Of a stretch of DNA of 64,000 nucleotides, positions 18,412-28,470 are shown piece after piece. The notes under the pieces were generated by a model. The model made no database searches. It was not told the origin of the DNA and saw only the letters and a list, made by a program, of their open reading frames with translations. Numbering within the stretch: the first letter of the stretch is position 1; every line of letters begins with the position of its first letter. The stretch covers positions 62,001-126,000 of the forward strand of contig NZ_JAEHGC010000009.1 in NCBI RefSeq assembly GCF_016107705.1, read 5' to 3'. The stretch comes from Neobacillus cucumis (GTDB taxonomy: Bacteria; Bacillota; Bacilli; Bacillales_B; DSM-18226). A program made the translations under genes and the position numbers.

Positions 18412-18446
18412 AGTAAACGTTTACAAGGTTGGGTATATACCCAGCC
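18412..18446. promoter_or_regulatory. Two adjacent palindromes, one LacI/CcpA-like
   Basis: AGTAAACGTTTACA (18412-18425) matches the cre/LacI-type pattern TGWAANCGNTNWCA except at the first base. It is followed directly by GGTTGGGTATATACCCAGCC (18427-18446), a near-perfect 20-bp palindrome. Both lie about 150 bp upstream of clpE, at the point where the decayed regulator loses recognisable sequence. Either operator use or a rearrangement scar is possible. Confidence 0.4.
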
Positions 18447-18551
18447 ATTACCTGTAGAAACGTTAAAAGAAGTACAATATAATAGAAAGAAACTTAATAA
18501 AAAATTCACCGGGCCTACTAGTAAAAAGTGGCTCCTTTTTCATCTATTCAT

Positions 18552-18568
18552 AGTCAAAAATGGTCAAT
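18552..18568 (+). promoter_or_regulatory. CtsR operator upstream of clpE
   Basis: AGTCAAAAATGGTCAAT is two heptads separated by three bases and fits the CtsR box (A/G-GTCAAA-NAN-A/G-GTCAAA) with one mismatch. It lies directly before the clpE ribosome site (AAAAGGAGG). CtsR represses clp genes in low-GC Gram-positives until heat or protein stress. Confidence 0.8.
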
Positions 18569-18588
18569 GTCAAAAGGAGGTTGGAAAT

Positions 18589-20712
18589 ATGATTTGTCAA
18601 AACTGTCAAACATCGCTAGCGAGTTATCAGTTAAACTTCTCATTTAATCAGGGTCAAAGCCAAATTAGTTTGTGTGCGGATTGCTATGATATCGCAAAAC
18701 AAAAATTGGAAAACGGCTCCATTAAACTTGACAACCAAATTTTCAATCTGTTGGATACAGATGGCAGCCAGCCTGAGCAAAACAAAAATGTCCAAGTAAC
18801 CAGGACAAAGAAACGAAAAAAAAATAGCTTTCTTGATCAACATGGACGGAACTTGACGAATGAAGCAAAAGAAGGGCGAATTGATTGCGTGATAGGTAGG
18901 GATCAAGAAATTGAACGTATCCTTCAAATATTAAACCGTCGTACAAAAAATAATCCGGTCTTAATCGGTGAGGCTGGTGTCGGGAAAACAGCGATCGTTG
19001 AAGGTCTTGCCCTTCAAATCGTCAAAGGCAAAGTACCGGCGAAACTAAAAACGAAAGAAGTATATTTGCTGGACATCAGTTCACTTGTAGCAGGTACAGC
19101 CTACAGAGGACAATTTGAAGAAAAAATGAAAAAACTTGTTGCTGAATTACAACAACGTGAAAACGTCATCTTATTCATTGATGAACTGCATATGATGGTC
19201 GGTGCTGGAGGTACGTCTGACGGTTCAATGGATGCAGGGAATATATTAAAACCAGCGTTAGCGCGTGGTGATATTCAAATTGTTGGCGCAACAACGATGA
19301 AAGAGTATCGCATGATTGAAAAAGATCCTGCACTTGAGCGTCGCTTCCAATCGGTGAACGTGAAAGAACCGTCTGTGAATGAAGCGTTTGAAATTTTAAA
19401 AGGAATTCGGCCAGCATATGAAAAGTATCACGATGTAACGTATTCGGATGAAGTCCTAAAAGCATGTGTGACACTATCAAAACGCTATATTCAAGATCGC
19501 TTCTTACCAGATAAGGCCATCGATTTAATGGATGAGGCCGGTGCAATGTTAAACCTTGCTCATGGAGAGCTAGATGTTAACTATTTAAAACAGCGCTTAA
19601 AAGAAATTACTGAAGAAAAACAAGAAGCAACGAAACTAGAGCACTACGAAAAAGCGGCGATTCTCCGTGATGAAGAGAGAGAAATGAAGCAAATATTATC
19701 TGAATATTCAGGTGATATAACGAAAGATATTACCGTAGAAATGGTCCAAGAGATTATTGAAAAAAGTACGGGAATCCCTGTACAAAAGCTACAAAAAGCA
19801 GAGCAACAAAAAATGAAAGACTTGAAAGAGAAACTAGCAAGTAAAATTATTGGTCAGGATAAAGCTATTGAAAAAGTCGCCAATGCAATCTTAAGGGCAA
19901 GTGTCGGGTTAAAACCGAAAACACGTCCAACCGCTTCATTTTTATTCTTAGGTCCAACAGGTACAGGTAAAACCGAGTTGACGAAAACTCTTGCCGCCGA
20001 ATTATTCGGCAGTAAAGATGCGATGATTCGCCTAGATATGAGTGAATATATGGAAAAACATTCTGTCTCAAAGCTCATTGGTTCACCTCCTGGCTATGTC
20101 GGACATGATGACGCAGGTCAGTTAACGGAACAAGTTCGCCGAAACCCTTATTCAATCATTCTGCTGGATGAAATCGAAAAAGCACACCCAGATGTGATGA
20201 ATGTGTTTCTTCAAATCATGGAAGATGGCAGGTTAACAGATAGCCAAGGAAGAGTCGTAAGTTTTACGGAAACGATTATTATCATGACTTCAAACGCAGG
20301 TGTTGGAAATAAAACTTTAGGGCCAATTGGTTTTGGCGGAGATAAACAGCAAGGAGCAGAATCAAATATTGTCGATAAAATACGAAATCACTTTAAGCTT
20401 GAATTCTTAAACCGTATTGATTCGATTATTGAGTTTAACTATCTACAAAAAGAGAACCTAGTGGAAATTATCGAGATTATGATGGCTGAGCTTAAAGAAA
20501 CATTAGAGGAACAAGGGATTTCCATTGAAATCAATAAGGAAGCAAAAGAAAGGATTGCCGAATTAGGATATAGCAATGTGTTTGGTGCTCGTCCACTTCG
20601 ACGCGTCATTCAAGAACAAATTGAAGATAAAATCACTTCTTTAATTATTAATAACGAAAACGTATCTGCGATCACTGTATCAGTAGAAAATAATAAAATT
20701 AACGTAGCATAA
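18589..20712 (+). CDS. clpE: ClpE, ATP-dependent Clp protease ATPase subunit
   Basis: 707 residues with the hallmark ClpE N-terminal zinc finger (Cys3, Cys6, Cys29, Cys32) and no ClpC-type N-domain. The first AAA+ module has Walker [10 protein letters not shown] and Walker B LFIDELH. A UVR-like linker ([15 protein letters not shown]) follows, then the second AAA+ module with [10 protein letters not shown] and [13 protein letters not shown]. As a hexamer it unfolds stress-damaged proteins for ClpP. Start is fixed by the zinc finger and AAAGGAGG. Expression should be CtsR-controlled through the box at 18552. It stands alone and ends at a terminator. Confidence 0.96.
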   Translation: MICQNCQTSLASYQLNFSFNQGQSQISLCADCYDIAKQKLENGSIKLDNQIFNLLDTDGSQPEQNKNVQVTRTKKRKKNSFLDQHGRNLTNEAKEGRIDCVIGRDQEIERILQILNRRTKNNPVLIGEAGVGKTAIVEGLALQIVKGKVPAKLKTKEVYLLDISSLVAGTAYRGQFEEKMKKLVAELQQRENVILFIDELHMMVGAGGTSDGSMDAGNILKPALARGDIQIVGATTMKEYRMIEKDPALERRFQSVNVKEPSVNEAFEILKGIRPAYEKYHDVTYSDEVLKACVTLSKRYIQDRFLPDKAIDLMDEAGAMLNLAHGELDVNYLKQRLKEITEEKQEATKLEHYEKAAILRDEEREMKQILSEYSGDITKDITVEMVQEIIEKSTGIPVQKLQKAEQQKMKDLKEKLASKIIGQDKAIEKVANAILRASVGLKPKTRPTASFLFLGPTGTGKTELTKTLAAELFGSKDAMIRLDMSEYMEKHSVSKLIGSPPGYVGHDDAGQLTEQVRRNPYSIILLDEIEKAHPDVMNVFLQIMEDGRLTDSQGRVVSFTETIIIMTSNAGVGNKTLGPIGFGGDKQQGAESNIVDKIRNHFKLEFLNRIDSIIEFNYLQKENLVEIIEIMMAELKETLEEQGISIEINKEAKERIAELGYSNVFGARPLRRVIQEQIEDKITSLIINNENVSAITVSVENNKINVA

Positions 20713-20742
20713 GGATAGATGATCTTCATCTATCCTTTCTGC
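20711..20742 (+). terminator. clpE terminator
   Basis: AAGGATAGATGA and TCATCTATCCTT form a perfect 12-bp stem with a three-base loop right at the clpE stop, followed by TCTGCTT. A second hairpin (ACCCACT...AGTGGGGT) follows near 20755-20780. The remaining DNA to 21000 holds nothing I recognise. Confidence 0.7.
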
Positions 20743-21000
20743 TTGTCGGGAAAACCCACTTATCAAATCAGTGGGGTTCCTCTTATAAAAAGATCATTCA
20801 ATGTTGGAACAAAAAACGATTTCTATAAAGAGGATTGCAAACCATCTCACATCTTACAAAAAAAGACTGTTGAGGATACTTGTAAAATTTCATAAAATCA
20901 CCTACTTCTCGGTATCTTCTTCATATCTATCAAATTGAACGAAGGTTGGTTTGGATTTACCTGAAACAGTTGCAGGTGGATGATAAATCTGCTGAAACTC

Positions 21001-21747
21001 TCAAGTAGTAAAAATCTGATTCCGATATTCTTTCGGTGTTAAGCCACATGTCTTCTGAAACATTTTAGTAAAATATTTAGGGTCATTATATCCGACTTGC
21101 TGGCTGATTTGATAATATTTAAGATTTGGATTTTTCAACAGGTGACAGGCTTTTTCCATTCTTATTCGGGTAAGAAATTGATTGAAGGATTCATTCGTTG
21201 TAGCTTTAAAAATCTGCCCAAAGTAATGCTCTGTTAGGTGAACACGCTTCGCAACATCCTTTAAAGAAATGGGATTCATATAGTTAGCATTTATGTAGGA
21301 TTTGGCACTCAATACTAATCTTTCATGATAGGAAGCAGATTTTTCCTCATGCGAAGGAAAATCGTAGCTCGGAATTTCAGTTTCTTTTTGAATCTTATCA
21401 ATGACTCCAAATAGTTCATCCGTATCGATTGGTTTTAATATATAACCTCTTGCATTATATTTCATAGCATTATGTGCATAGGTAAATTCCTCATAACCAC
21501 TCATAATTATAACCTGAATTCTAGGTGAATTTTCATAGATATGTTTGGTTAATTCAAGGCCATCCATATTTGGCATTCGAATATCGGTTAAGATCATGTC
21601 TATTTTTTCGTTATCCATCCAGTACAATGCTTCGGTTCCATTTTCTGCTGTTCCAATCACGTCAATATTCCGCTCATTCCATTCATCCATTGCCATTAAA
21701 CTGGTGGAGATTAGCCAATCGTCATCCACAATTAACATTTTTCTCAT
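21001..21747 (-). CDS. Response regulator, YesN type (REC + AraC HTH)
   Basis: 248 residues. The receiver domain (1-120) has the acidic pair in IVDDDW, the phospho-acceptor Asp in DMILTDIRMPNMDG and the Lys in ILKPID. An AraC-type double helix-turn-helix follows (about 150-245, LKDVAKRVHLTEHYFGQIFK and YYQISQQVGYNDPKYFTKMF). Its start lies inside the 3' end of the sensor kinase gene (26-base overlap), so they are coupled. YesM/YesN pairs sense extracellular sugars or polysaccharide breakdown products and switch on neighbouring CUT1 importers, which fits the divergent ABC operon at 23732. Confidence 0.93.
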   Translation of the reverse strand: MRKMLIVDDDWLISTSLMAMDEWNERNIDVIGTAENGTEALYWMDNEKIDMILTDIRMPNMDGLELTKHIYENSPRIQVIIMSGYEEFTYAHNAMKYNARGYILKPIDTDELFGVIDKIQKETEIPSYDFPSHEEKSASYHERLVLSAKSYINANYMNPISLKDVAKRVHLTEHYFGQIFKATTNESFNQFLTRIRMEKACHLLKNPNLKYYQISQQVGYNDPKYFTKMFQKTCGLTPKEYRNQIFTT

Positions 21748-23500
21748 AATCTGTATTCACCTCTTTAGGGATTTTAACCGTGATCGTTGTACCTTTGTTG
21801 ATTTTGCTTTCGATCCTGATTCCATAGTTATTTCCGTAATGTGATTGAATCCTGGTTTGAACATTGTATAAACCAATTTTCTTTTTATACTTGGATAAAT
21901 CCTCTGAATTATTTTTTAGTCGGTCCTGTATTTGTTGGAGATTGTCAGGCTCTATACCTTTTCCGTTATCTGAAACGGTGAAGATGATATTCTCATCTAC
22001 CTGTTTTCCCTCAATAATTAGTTTTCCAAAGGATCTTAAAGGGTCGATTCCGTGTATGATGGCATTCTCCACAATCGGTTGGAGAATCAGTTTTACGGTA
22101 AGACAGAATTTTATATCATCATTGATTACTATTGAATATTCAAGGGGGTAGCGCATTCTGATTTTTTGAATTTCCAAATAACTTTCGAGGTACATAACTT
22201 CCTGATGTATGGGGATTTTCTCTTCAAAAGAGCTGATACTTAAACGTAATAATCTTCCTAAAAGAACGATTAAATGACTAATTTCGTGTTCTTTTTTCAT
22301 TCGTGCTAGTGAGTTTATCGATTCCAGTGTGTTGTAAAGGAAATGGGGATTAATCTGCAGCTGAAGTGCGGTGATTTCTGCAGCTTTTTTTAATTTCTCT
22401 TCCTCGGCCACTGATTGGACTAACCTATTAATCTGGACAATCATTTCATTAAATCCTTGTCCGAGCTCACCAATTTCGTCCTTCGATTTAACGATAAATT
22501 TTTGATTAAGGTCACCGTTTTTAACCTTGGCCATCACTTTCTGCAATATTTTAATAGGTTTGGATATTCTATGGGAGATGAACATGGCTGATAATAAACA
22601 AACAATTACACTTGTAATGGTGATCATCCATACAATCCATTTCACTTGTGTGACTGGTTTATAAAAACTATTTGCTTCGAAATATTCTGCTACATACCAC
22701 TTCGTTGTAGGATTATATTGCTTAAAAAGCAGGTAGCTCTTATGGTCTTTGGTATGGATAGTAGATCCATTTTTTTGTTTTTGTACGGAGTTAAAGGAGA
22801 TATGAGCTAAGCGTGCCGGTGATAAGACAAAGCCTTGATTGTTATATATAAATGTACCGGATGAAGTTTCGGAATCTAGTTCATTATTTAATATGTATTC
22901 GAGTAATTCCGGCTTAAAATCAATCACCATATAGCCGTAACTTCTTAGATTTCGATCCCAAACCTTTTGAACATAGGAATATACCTTTTGATTTTTATCT
23001 AGATTGGAATAGGCTCTGGTGTGTAGATTCGTAATAAGAGGGTTCAGGTTATTTTTTTCTACATTTTTTAACCAGGGAAGTTTATTAAAATTGTCTTTTG
23101 TAAAATTCATATTAAGGGAATAACCGTAATTGTAAACAAAACCGTTATTACTAATAATGGTTATACCAACTGTTTCCGGGCGGATCGTTTGAATACTTTC
23201 CATCAGAGCATCAAGTTTTATGTAGAACTGTGGATGCAGAGTAGGATCTTGGTTTGCTAGAAATTGTGAAAATACTGCGCTGCTCTTTATTCCGGATTGC
23301 ATTCTTTCTAAATCAAACAAAAAAGTATGAAGCGCTTTCATTTTCTGGCTTAAAATATAATTTGCATGATACTCCAAATTTTCATAGAGGCTTTGTGAAT
23401 ATTTGTTAAATGTAATCCATCCAACCAATGAAAGTGGAATAACTGAGATGAGTACAAAGGAAATAATCAGTTTAAAGAAGATGGAGTTTAAAAACCTCAT
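21722..23500 (-). CDS. Sensor histidine kinase, YesM type
   Basis: About 592 residues from ATG 23500. There is a transmembrane helix near the N-terminus, a long extracytoplasmic dCache-like sensor to about residue 280, a second helix (WIVWMITITSVIVCLLSAMF), a HAMP segment (ISKPIKILQKVM...DEIGELGQGFNEM), the His_kinase box with LQINPHFLYNTLESINSLA, and an ATPase domain with DNGKGI. The frame continues up to GTG 23554; I prefer ATG 23500 because the N-terminus then fits the family, though GGAGG is 13 bases away. It phosphorylates the regulator at 21001. Confidence 0.92.
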   Translation of the reverse strand: MRFLNSIFFKLIISFVLISVIPLSLVGWITFNKYSQSLYENLEYHANYILSQKMKALHTFLFDLERMQSGIKSSAVFSQFLANQDPTLHPQFYIKLDALMESIQTIRPETVGITIISNNGFVYNYGYSLNMNFTKDNFNKLPWLKNVEKNNLNPLITNLHTRAYSNLDKNQKVYSYVQKVWDRNLRSYGYMVIDFKPELLEYILNNELDSETSSGTFIYNNQGFVLSPARLAHISFNSVQKQKNGSTIHTKDHKSYLLFKQYNPTTKWYVAEYFEANSFYKPVTQVKWIVWMITITSVIVCLLSAMFISHRISKPIKILQKVMAKVKNGDLNQKFIVKSKDEIGELGQGFNEMIVQINRLVQSVAEEEKLKKAAEITALQLQINPHFLYNTLESINSLARMKKEHEISHLIVLLGRLLRLSISSFEEKIPIHQEVMYLESYLEIQKIRMRYPLEYSIVINDDIKFCLTVKLILQPIVENAIIHGIDPLRSFGKLIIEGKQVDENIIFTVSDNGKGIEPDNLQQIQDRLKNNSEDLSKYKKKIGLYNVQTRIQSHYGNNYGIRIESKINKGTTITVKIPKEVNTDYEKNVNCG

Positions 23501-23731
23501 TTGCTCAAATTTTCCTCCTTTATAATAGATTACTTTAGTTTTTTTGCTATCCACGAAATGTCCCTTTTTTCCTACGATTTATCCAGTTGTTTAATTATTT
23601 TAAAAATTTATAATTATCAATAAGTTCAAGTTTACTATTTTTAGAATAACGAAGGGAGGATAAAAAGTAAAATTCTTTTTAGGTAAAAAACTAAAAAAAT
23701 CATAGGTAGATGTTTGGGGGAGGGTCAAAAA

Positions 23732-25087
23732 GTGAAAAATTACAGGAATATTTTTACTTTGGTGCTAACAGTTGTTTTAGTGTTAACCATGATCGTTGGT
23801 TGTCAGTCTCCTACAGCTAGTAATAACGAAAACAATTCAAGTAAACAGGATGGAAGTAATAGTGCAAAAGCCGAGAAGGGCAAAACGCTTGATCTCTATA
23901 TTCCGAATTATTATAACGATGTCGAAAAACAGCAATGGGCAGATGTTGTTGAAAAATTTAAAGAAGTAAACCCTGGTATTAACGTCCATATTGCTACAGG
24001 TGATGTACAAGTGGAATCTGGAAAACTGCCAACTCTTTTGCAGTCCGGAGTAAACCCTCCTGATGCGATTCTTATGAATGCCGGCCCTGGCAGGGTTTCT
24101 GTGTTATCAGATGTGAATTTAATTCAACCTTTAAATAAAATGTATGAGCGAAACGATTGGAAAGATAAACTGCGTCCATTTGCATATAATCTTATCTCTG
24201 GTGAAAAAAATATTTATGAATTACCCCATATGATTGATGCCATTGGTATTTTCTATAACAAAGATATCTTCCAGAAAAACGGACTAGAAGTACCAAAAAC
24301 AAAAGAAGAATTTTTGAATACACTTCAAAAATTAAAAGATGCCGGAGTCTCACCTATTACGGTAGGGGCGCGTAATGGATACGCTATTGGATGGTTGTTT
24401 GGAGTTATGTTGGAATCTGTCGCCGGTACTGAAAAAGTAGAAAATCTTTTATATAGAAATGGAAAGTGGAATGATCCTGAAATTGTGAAAGTAGCAGAAA
24501 TGATGAACGATTGGGTAAAAAAGGGCTATATTGCCAAAGAATCTGTAACACAAACACAAGCAGATTCGAAATTTAGATTTTTAGGTAAAAAAGCAGCGAT
24601 GGAGGCAGAAGGGACCTATTTAATTACGGACCTTGCGGCTCAAAGTTTACAAAAAAGTGTCAATATGTTTATGATGCCCTCCTTTATTGAAGGAAAGACG
24701 GCTAAACCAGTTGGTGGAATTGGGTTAACCTGGGTGGTTCCAACAAAAGCGAAAGATGTTGATTTAGCAGAGAAATGGTTCAATTTTATCGTTTCAAAGG
24801 ATTATAGCGATATTGTTTTGCACAAGCCTGATTACAATTTTGTCCCTGCCTCAAAAGTGTCAGAAGGAATTGAACCGGTTGGCGATGTTTTAAAAACATC
24901 GATGAAAGAAATTGCGGATGGCTCTGGCTACAATCCAAGCGTATTTATTGGAGTGGAAGCAAAAGAGGCCTATTATCAAAACTTACAGGGTCTAGTTGGT
25001 GGCTTGATCTCACCTAAGGAAGCCATGAATAATATTGAAGCAGCTGCCGAAAAGGATCGTGCTGCGGGATTTAAATTAAATAAGTAA
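23732..25087 (+). CDS. CUT1-type ABC transporter solute-binding lipoprotein
   Basis: 451 residues. A signal peptide with lipobox IVGC makes Cys24 the lipid anchor, so it is displayed on the outer face of the membrane. The mature part is a family 1 extracellular solute-binding protein (LDLYIPNYYNDVEKQQWADV, YNKDIFQKNGLEVPKTKEEF). GTG 23732 is chosen because GGGGGAGG ends eight bases before it; TTG 23714 lies before that site. It captures a sugar or sugar-like solute for the permeases at 25142 and 26092. Divergent from the YesM-type kinase, by which it is probably controlled. Confidence 0.93.
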   Translation: MKNYRNIFTLVLTVVLVLTMIVGCQSPTASNNENNSSKQDGSNSAKAEKGKTLDLYIPNYYNDVEKQQWADVVEKFKEVNPGINVHIATGDVQVESGKLPTLLQSGVNPPDAILMNAGPGRVSVLSDVNLIQPLNKMYERNDWKDKLRPFAYNLISGEKNIYELPHMIDAIGIFYNKDIFQKNGLEVPKTKEEFLNTLQKLKDAGVSPITVGARNGYAIGWLFGVMLESVAGTEKVENLLYRNGKWNDPEIVKVAEMMNDWVKKGYIAKESVTQTQADSKFRFLGKKAAMEAEGTYLITDLAAQSLQKSVNMFMMPSFIEGKTAKPVGGIGLTWVVPTKAKDVDLAEKWFNFIVSKDYSDIVLHKPDYNFVPASKVSEGIEPVGDVLKTSMKEIADGSGYNPSVFIGVEAKEAYYQNLQGLVGGLISPKEAMNNIEAAAEKDRAAGFKLNK

Positions 25088-25141
25088 TAGAATATGAGGG
25101 GTTTAAAACTTTGAACCCCTCATGTAAAGGAGGGGTAAACA

Positions 25142-26092
25142 TTGAATTTATCTGATTCTGCATCCTCTTTAAAGATTGATCAAAAGAATAGTCCCGCAGT
25201 TATGAAGGGAAAAAGAAAAGTGAAGGTCAAAAAGATCATTATGATTCTTTCTTTTCTATCACCAGCGCTCATTTTATACGCCATTTTTATGCTCTATCCG
25301 ATGATCAATGCAATCAAACTAAGTTTTTTTGATTGGGATGGAGCAGCACCATCGATGAATTTTGTTGGTTTCGAAAACTATATAAAACTTACCGGTGACA
25401 AAATATTTTTAAAGGCACTGGGACACAATTTGTTATGGGTGGTCCTAAGTTTAATCCTAATGGTTATCCCAACCTTACTATTGGCTGTTTTAATTAGCCG
25501 GTTAAAAAGAGGAAAGACTTTCTTCCGGGCAGGCTTTTACCTGCCAAGTGTGCTATCTTTAGCCGTTGTTGGGATTTTATGGTCGAAAATTTATGACCCG
25601 AATATGGGGCCCATCAACGTATTTTTAAGATCGATAGGATTAGAAAATGCTGCGAAAAATTGGCTGGGAGAACCTCTCTTTGTTATTCCAGCATTAGTGG
25701 TCGCCAGCACTTGGGCTTTTTATGGTCTCTATATGATTCTATTTTTGGCAGGTTTACAGAATATTAATCATGAACTATATGAGGCGGCCGACTTGGATGG
25801 AGCAGGTCCAATCAGAAAATTTTGGAGCATAACGATTCCTAGTTTACGGAATACCCTTAACGTTGTTATTAGTATGGTTATTATAAATGCGCTAAAGGGA
25901 TTTGCCTTAATTTGGATTATGACCCAGGGTGGACCATTCTATATGAGTGAACTCGTTTCAACCTATGTCTATAAGGCGGCCTTTAGTATGAATAAGGTAA
26001 GCTATGCAACGGCAGGAAGTGTGGTATTGGGAATCATCGTAATCCTATTTACGGTTGCTTTTAACTATTATCGGGAAAGGAGTGAAAATTAG
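25142..26092 (+). CDS. CUT1 ABC transporter permease (MalF/LacF-like)
   Basis: 316 residues with six membrane segments and the permease EAA loop (YEAADLDGAGPIRKFWSITI). TTG 25142 is the start: AAAGGAGGGG lies about eight bases before it and no ATG is near. Membrane partner of the permease at 26092, which overlaps it by one base. No ATPase gene is in the cluster. Confidence 0.93.
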   Translation: MNLSDSASSLKIDQKNSPAVMKGKRKVKVKKIIMILSFLSPALILYAIFMLYPMINAIKLSFFDWDGAAPSMNFVGFENYIKLTGDKIFLKALGHNLLWVVLSLILMVIPTLLLAVLISRLKRGKTFFRAGFYLPSVLSLAVVGILWSKIYDPNMGPINVFLRSIGLENAAKNWLGEPLFVIPALVVASTWAFYGLYMILFLAGLQNINHELYEAADLDGAGPIRKFWSITIPSLRNTLNVVISMVIINALKGFALIWIMTQGGPFYMSELVSTYVYKAAFSMNKVSYATAGSVVLGIIVILFTVAFNYYRERSEN

Positions 26093-26928
26093 TGGAGTCT
26101 ATTCTTAAAAGATGGAAATCTTCACAAATTACCCTATGGGCGGTCCTACTCATTCTTCTCCTTTTCATAACGGCACCTATCTTTTATGCGATCATTGCAA
26201 GTTTTAAGACGAATATGGAAATTTTCAGCAGTCCGTTTTCGCTGCCAAAGTCATGGAATTTGGACAATTATATCAATGCCTGGAATCTGGGCAACTTTAA
26301 AGTTTACTTCCTAAATAGTGCTTTTATTACGGTTGGCGGAATGCTGATTGTTGCGTTGGTTGCCTGCCCAGCGGGATATGCCTTTGCACAATTAAACTTT
26401 AAAGGAAATAATCTCATTTTCTATTTGGTGCTATTAGGGATGTCACTACCTGTACAGGCGATCATCATCCCCATCTTCTTTCAATTAAAATCGATGGGCT
26501 TAGTGAATACCTTGACAGGGGTTACTTTAGTTTCATCTGGGTTGGCGCTGCCGTTTTCCATATTCCTGATGAGAAATACTTTTCGGGATATTCCAAAGGA
26601 GCTTAAAGAATCCGCCGCCATTGATGGTGCCGGTGAATGGCGAACCTTTTGGTCTGTTATTCTGCCATTAGCCAAGCCCGGTTTAGTAGCCCTGCTGATT
26701 TTCACTTTTATGAACATCTGGAATGACTTTTTACTTCCATTAGTTTTATTGATCTCCCAAAACAAATTTACGATTTCACTAGGATTATATTCTTTCCAGG
26801 GGGAACAGACGACAAATTTTGGATTAATATTTGGCGGCACTGTGATTAGTATGATTCCTAGCATTATTATCTATATTATTTTCCAACGGTCATTTGTGGA
26901 AGGAATGACCGATGGGGCCAATAAGTAA
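26092..26928 (+). CDS. CUT1 ABC transporter permease (MalG/LacG-like)
   Basis: 278 residues, six membrane segments, EAA loop KESAAIDGAGEWRTFWSVIL followed by PLAKPG. GTG start at 26092 overlaps the previous stop (TAGTG), indicating coupled translation. Forms the channel heterodimer with the preceding permease. The importer needs an MsmX-like ATPase from elsewhere. Confidence 0.93.
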   Translation: MESILKRWKSSQITLWAVLLILLLFITAPIFYAIIASFKTNMEIFSSPFSLPKSWNLDNYINAWNLGNFKVYFLNSAFITVGGMLIVALVACPAGYAFAQLNFKGNNLIFYLVLLGMSLPVQAIIIPIFFQLKSMGLVNTLTGVTLVSSGLALPFSIFLMRNTFRDIPKELKESAAIDGAGEWRTFWSVILPLAKPGLVALLIFTFMNIWNDFLLPLVLLISQNKFTISLGLYSFQGEQTTNFGLIFGGTVISMIPSIIIYIIFQRSFVEGMTDGANK

Positions 26929-26981
26929 CGATTACTTCTAGGCAGTTTTTATAAATAACAAAGGAATGGAGAGATTTTTAA

Positions 26982-27338
26982 ATGGCAACTATTACGGATT
27001 TGAATGCTGAAAAACACTTATTACCAATGGATTGGGGCGGAATTCAATGGCTCTGTGGCCAGGATATTGATCCAGAATGTGAAATGACATTTGGAATGGT
27101 ATATATAAACGCCGGGGAAGCCAATGATCGTCACGTCCACCCAAATTGTGAAGAATTAATCTTTGTGTTATCCGGAGAGTGTGATCATACACTTGGGGAC
27201 GAAATCTATCATCTTAAGCCTGGAATGATGCTGCGGATCCCGAGAAATGTACCACATAATGCCACTGTTACTAGCTGGGAACCTTGTAGAATGATCATCG
27301 CCTATTCAGCTCCAGACCGTCAGACAATCGGTGAATAA
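26982..27338 (+). CDS. Cupin-domain protein
   Basis: 118 residues forming one cupin_2 barrel. Motif 1 is DRHVHPNCEELIFVLSGECD (two His and one Glu) and motif 2 is MLRIPRNVPHNATV (His), so the metal site is complete. It lies between the importer and the oxidoreductase genes. Such small cupins in sugar operons are often epimerases, isomerases or dehydratases; no closer call is possible. Confidence 0.87.
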   Translation: MATITDLNAEKHLLPMDWGGIQWLCGQDIDPECEMTFGMVYINAGEANDRHVHPNCEELIFVLSGECDHTLGDEIYHLKPGMMLRIPRNVPHNATVTSWEPCRMIIAYSAPDRQTIGE

Positions 27339-27370
27339 TAGTTTATTAATGGGTGAAGAGGGGAGAAACA

Positions 27371-28456
27371 ATGGAACCAATTAAATTTAATTATGAGTAT
27401 TCCAATAAGATTAGGGTAGGTTTTATTGGATGCGGAGCCCATGCATTTCGAAATGTTTACCCAACGTTTGATTATGCACCAGTTGACTTAGTCGCTGTTT
27501 GTGATTTAAACCAAGAGCGAGCTGAAATCTATAAAAAAAGATTTGGAGCAGAAAAAGCTTATACAGATTATAAAGAAATGTTGAAAAAAGAAGATTTGGA
27601 TGCTGTTTTTGTTGTCTTAAATTTTGATCAAAATGGTCACCCCCTATATCCGAAAATTGTTCCAGATATTTTGAAGGCAGGGCTGCCTGCATGGATCGAA
27701 AAGCCAGTTTCCTATACTGCGAGAGAAGCAGAAGAATTAATCGAGTTAGAAGAAAAAACAGGTCAGTTTGTTCTTGTTTCAAATAAACGTTATTTTTATC
27801 CAACGTTTGTCAAAGCCAAAAAGATTCTTGAGAGTGAGCTATTTGGAGAGCCGGTATCCATATCAGGGAGATACCCTCTTACTTTGTCCCCATTTCAAGA
27901 GGAGCTTGGCGAACGAACTGGTCTACATTGGTTTTTAGATATTTGTCACCCAATGTCCGGCATTCATTATCTAATGGGTGAAGTAAAGGAAATGATTTTC
28001 ATTGAGCACCAACCAAGTGGAAACGTTCAGACACTTCTCTCATTTAAGTCAGGTGCGGTTGGAAATCTGGAGCTACCTTCCACTCAAGCAGATACGAGTC
28101 CTCTTGAAAGATATGAAGTGATAGGAAATAAGCAGAATGTTGTGATTGATAACGGAATGAGGCTGTCCTACTATAAGGGATCAAAAGGCAGTGGAGAATA
28201 TGGGAAGGCCCCGTCCTATATTGGTGATAATCCGACGGATGGTCCAGTGCATTGGGAGCCGGAGTTTTCTTTAGGGCAAATTTACAATAAAAATCTGTTT
28301 CTGCAGGGAATGGTTCAAAGCGTCAATCACTTTTCCAATGCAGTATTAAATGGCAGGAAAATTGAACGGGCAACATTAAAGGATTCTCTACATTTAACCA
28401 AGATCTTTGAGGCATACAAAAATAATCGCTCTGGGAAATGGATCACAATTGAATAA
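27371..28456 (+). CDS. Gfo/Idh/MocA-family oxidoreductase
   Basis: 361 residues. An N-terminal Rossmann fold (VGFIGCGAHAFRNVYP, then VAVCDLNQER) is followed by the family catalytic-lysine motif in WIEKPVSYTAREAEEL and a C-terminal alpha/beta sheet domain. Family members oxidise or reduce inositols, glucosides and amino sugars with NAD(P). ATG 27371 follows GAGGGGAGAAACA; the upstream GTG 27353 would overlap that site. It works with the epimerase that follows 14 bases after, probably in the early oxidation of the imported sugar or cyclitol. Confidence 0.92.
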   Translation: MEPIKFNYEYSNKIRVGFIGCGAHAFRNVYPTFDYAPVDLVAVCDLNQERAEIYKKRFGAEKAYTDYKEMLKKEDLDAVFVVLNFDQNGHPLYPKIVPDILKAGLPAWIEKPVSYTAREAEELIELEEKTGQFVLVSNKRYFYPTFVKAKKILESELFGEPVSISGRYPLTLSPFQEELGERTGLHWFLDICHPMSGIHYLMGEVKEMIFIEHQPSGNVQTLLSFKSGAVGNLELPSTQADTSPLERYEVIGNKQNVVIDNGMRLSYYKGSKGSGEYGKAPSYIGDNPTDGPVHWEPEFSLGQIYNKNLFLQGMVQSVNHFSNAVLNGRKIERATLKDSLHLTKIFEAYKNNRSGKWITIE

Positions 28457-28470
28457 CAGGAGGGTAAAAA

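Noticed and set aside
23325..23345. cre-like sequence ATGAAGCGCTTTCAT
   Set aside because: It lacks one base of the cre spacing and lies inside the kinase coding sequence; likely chance.
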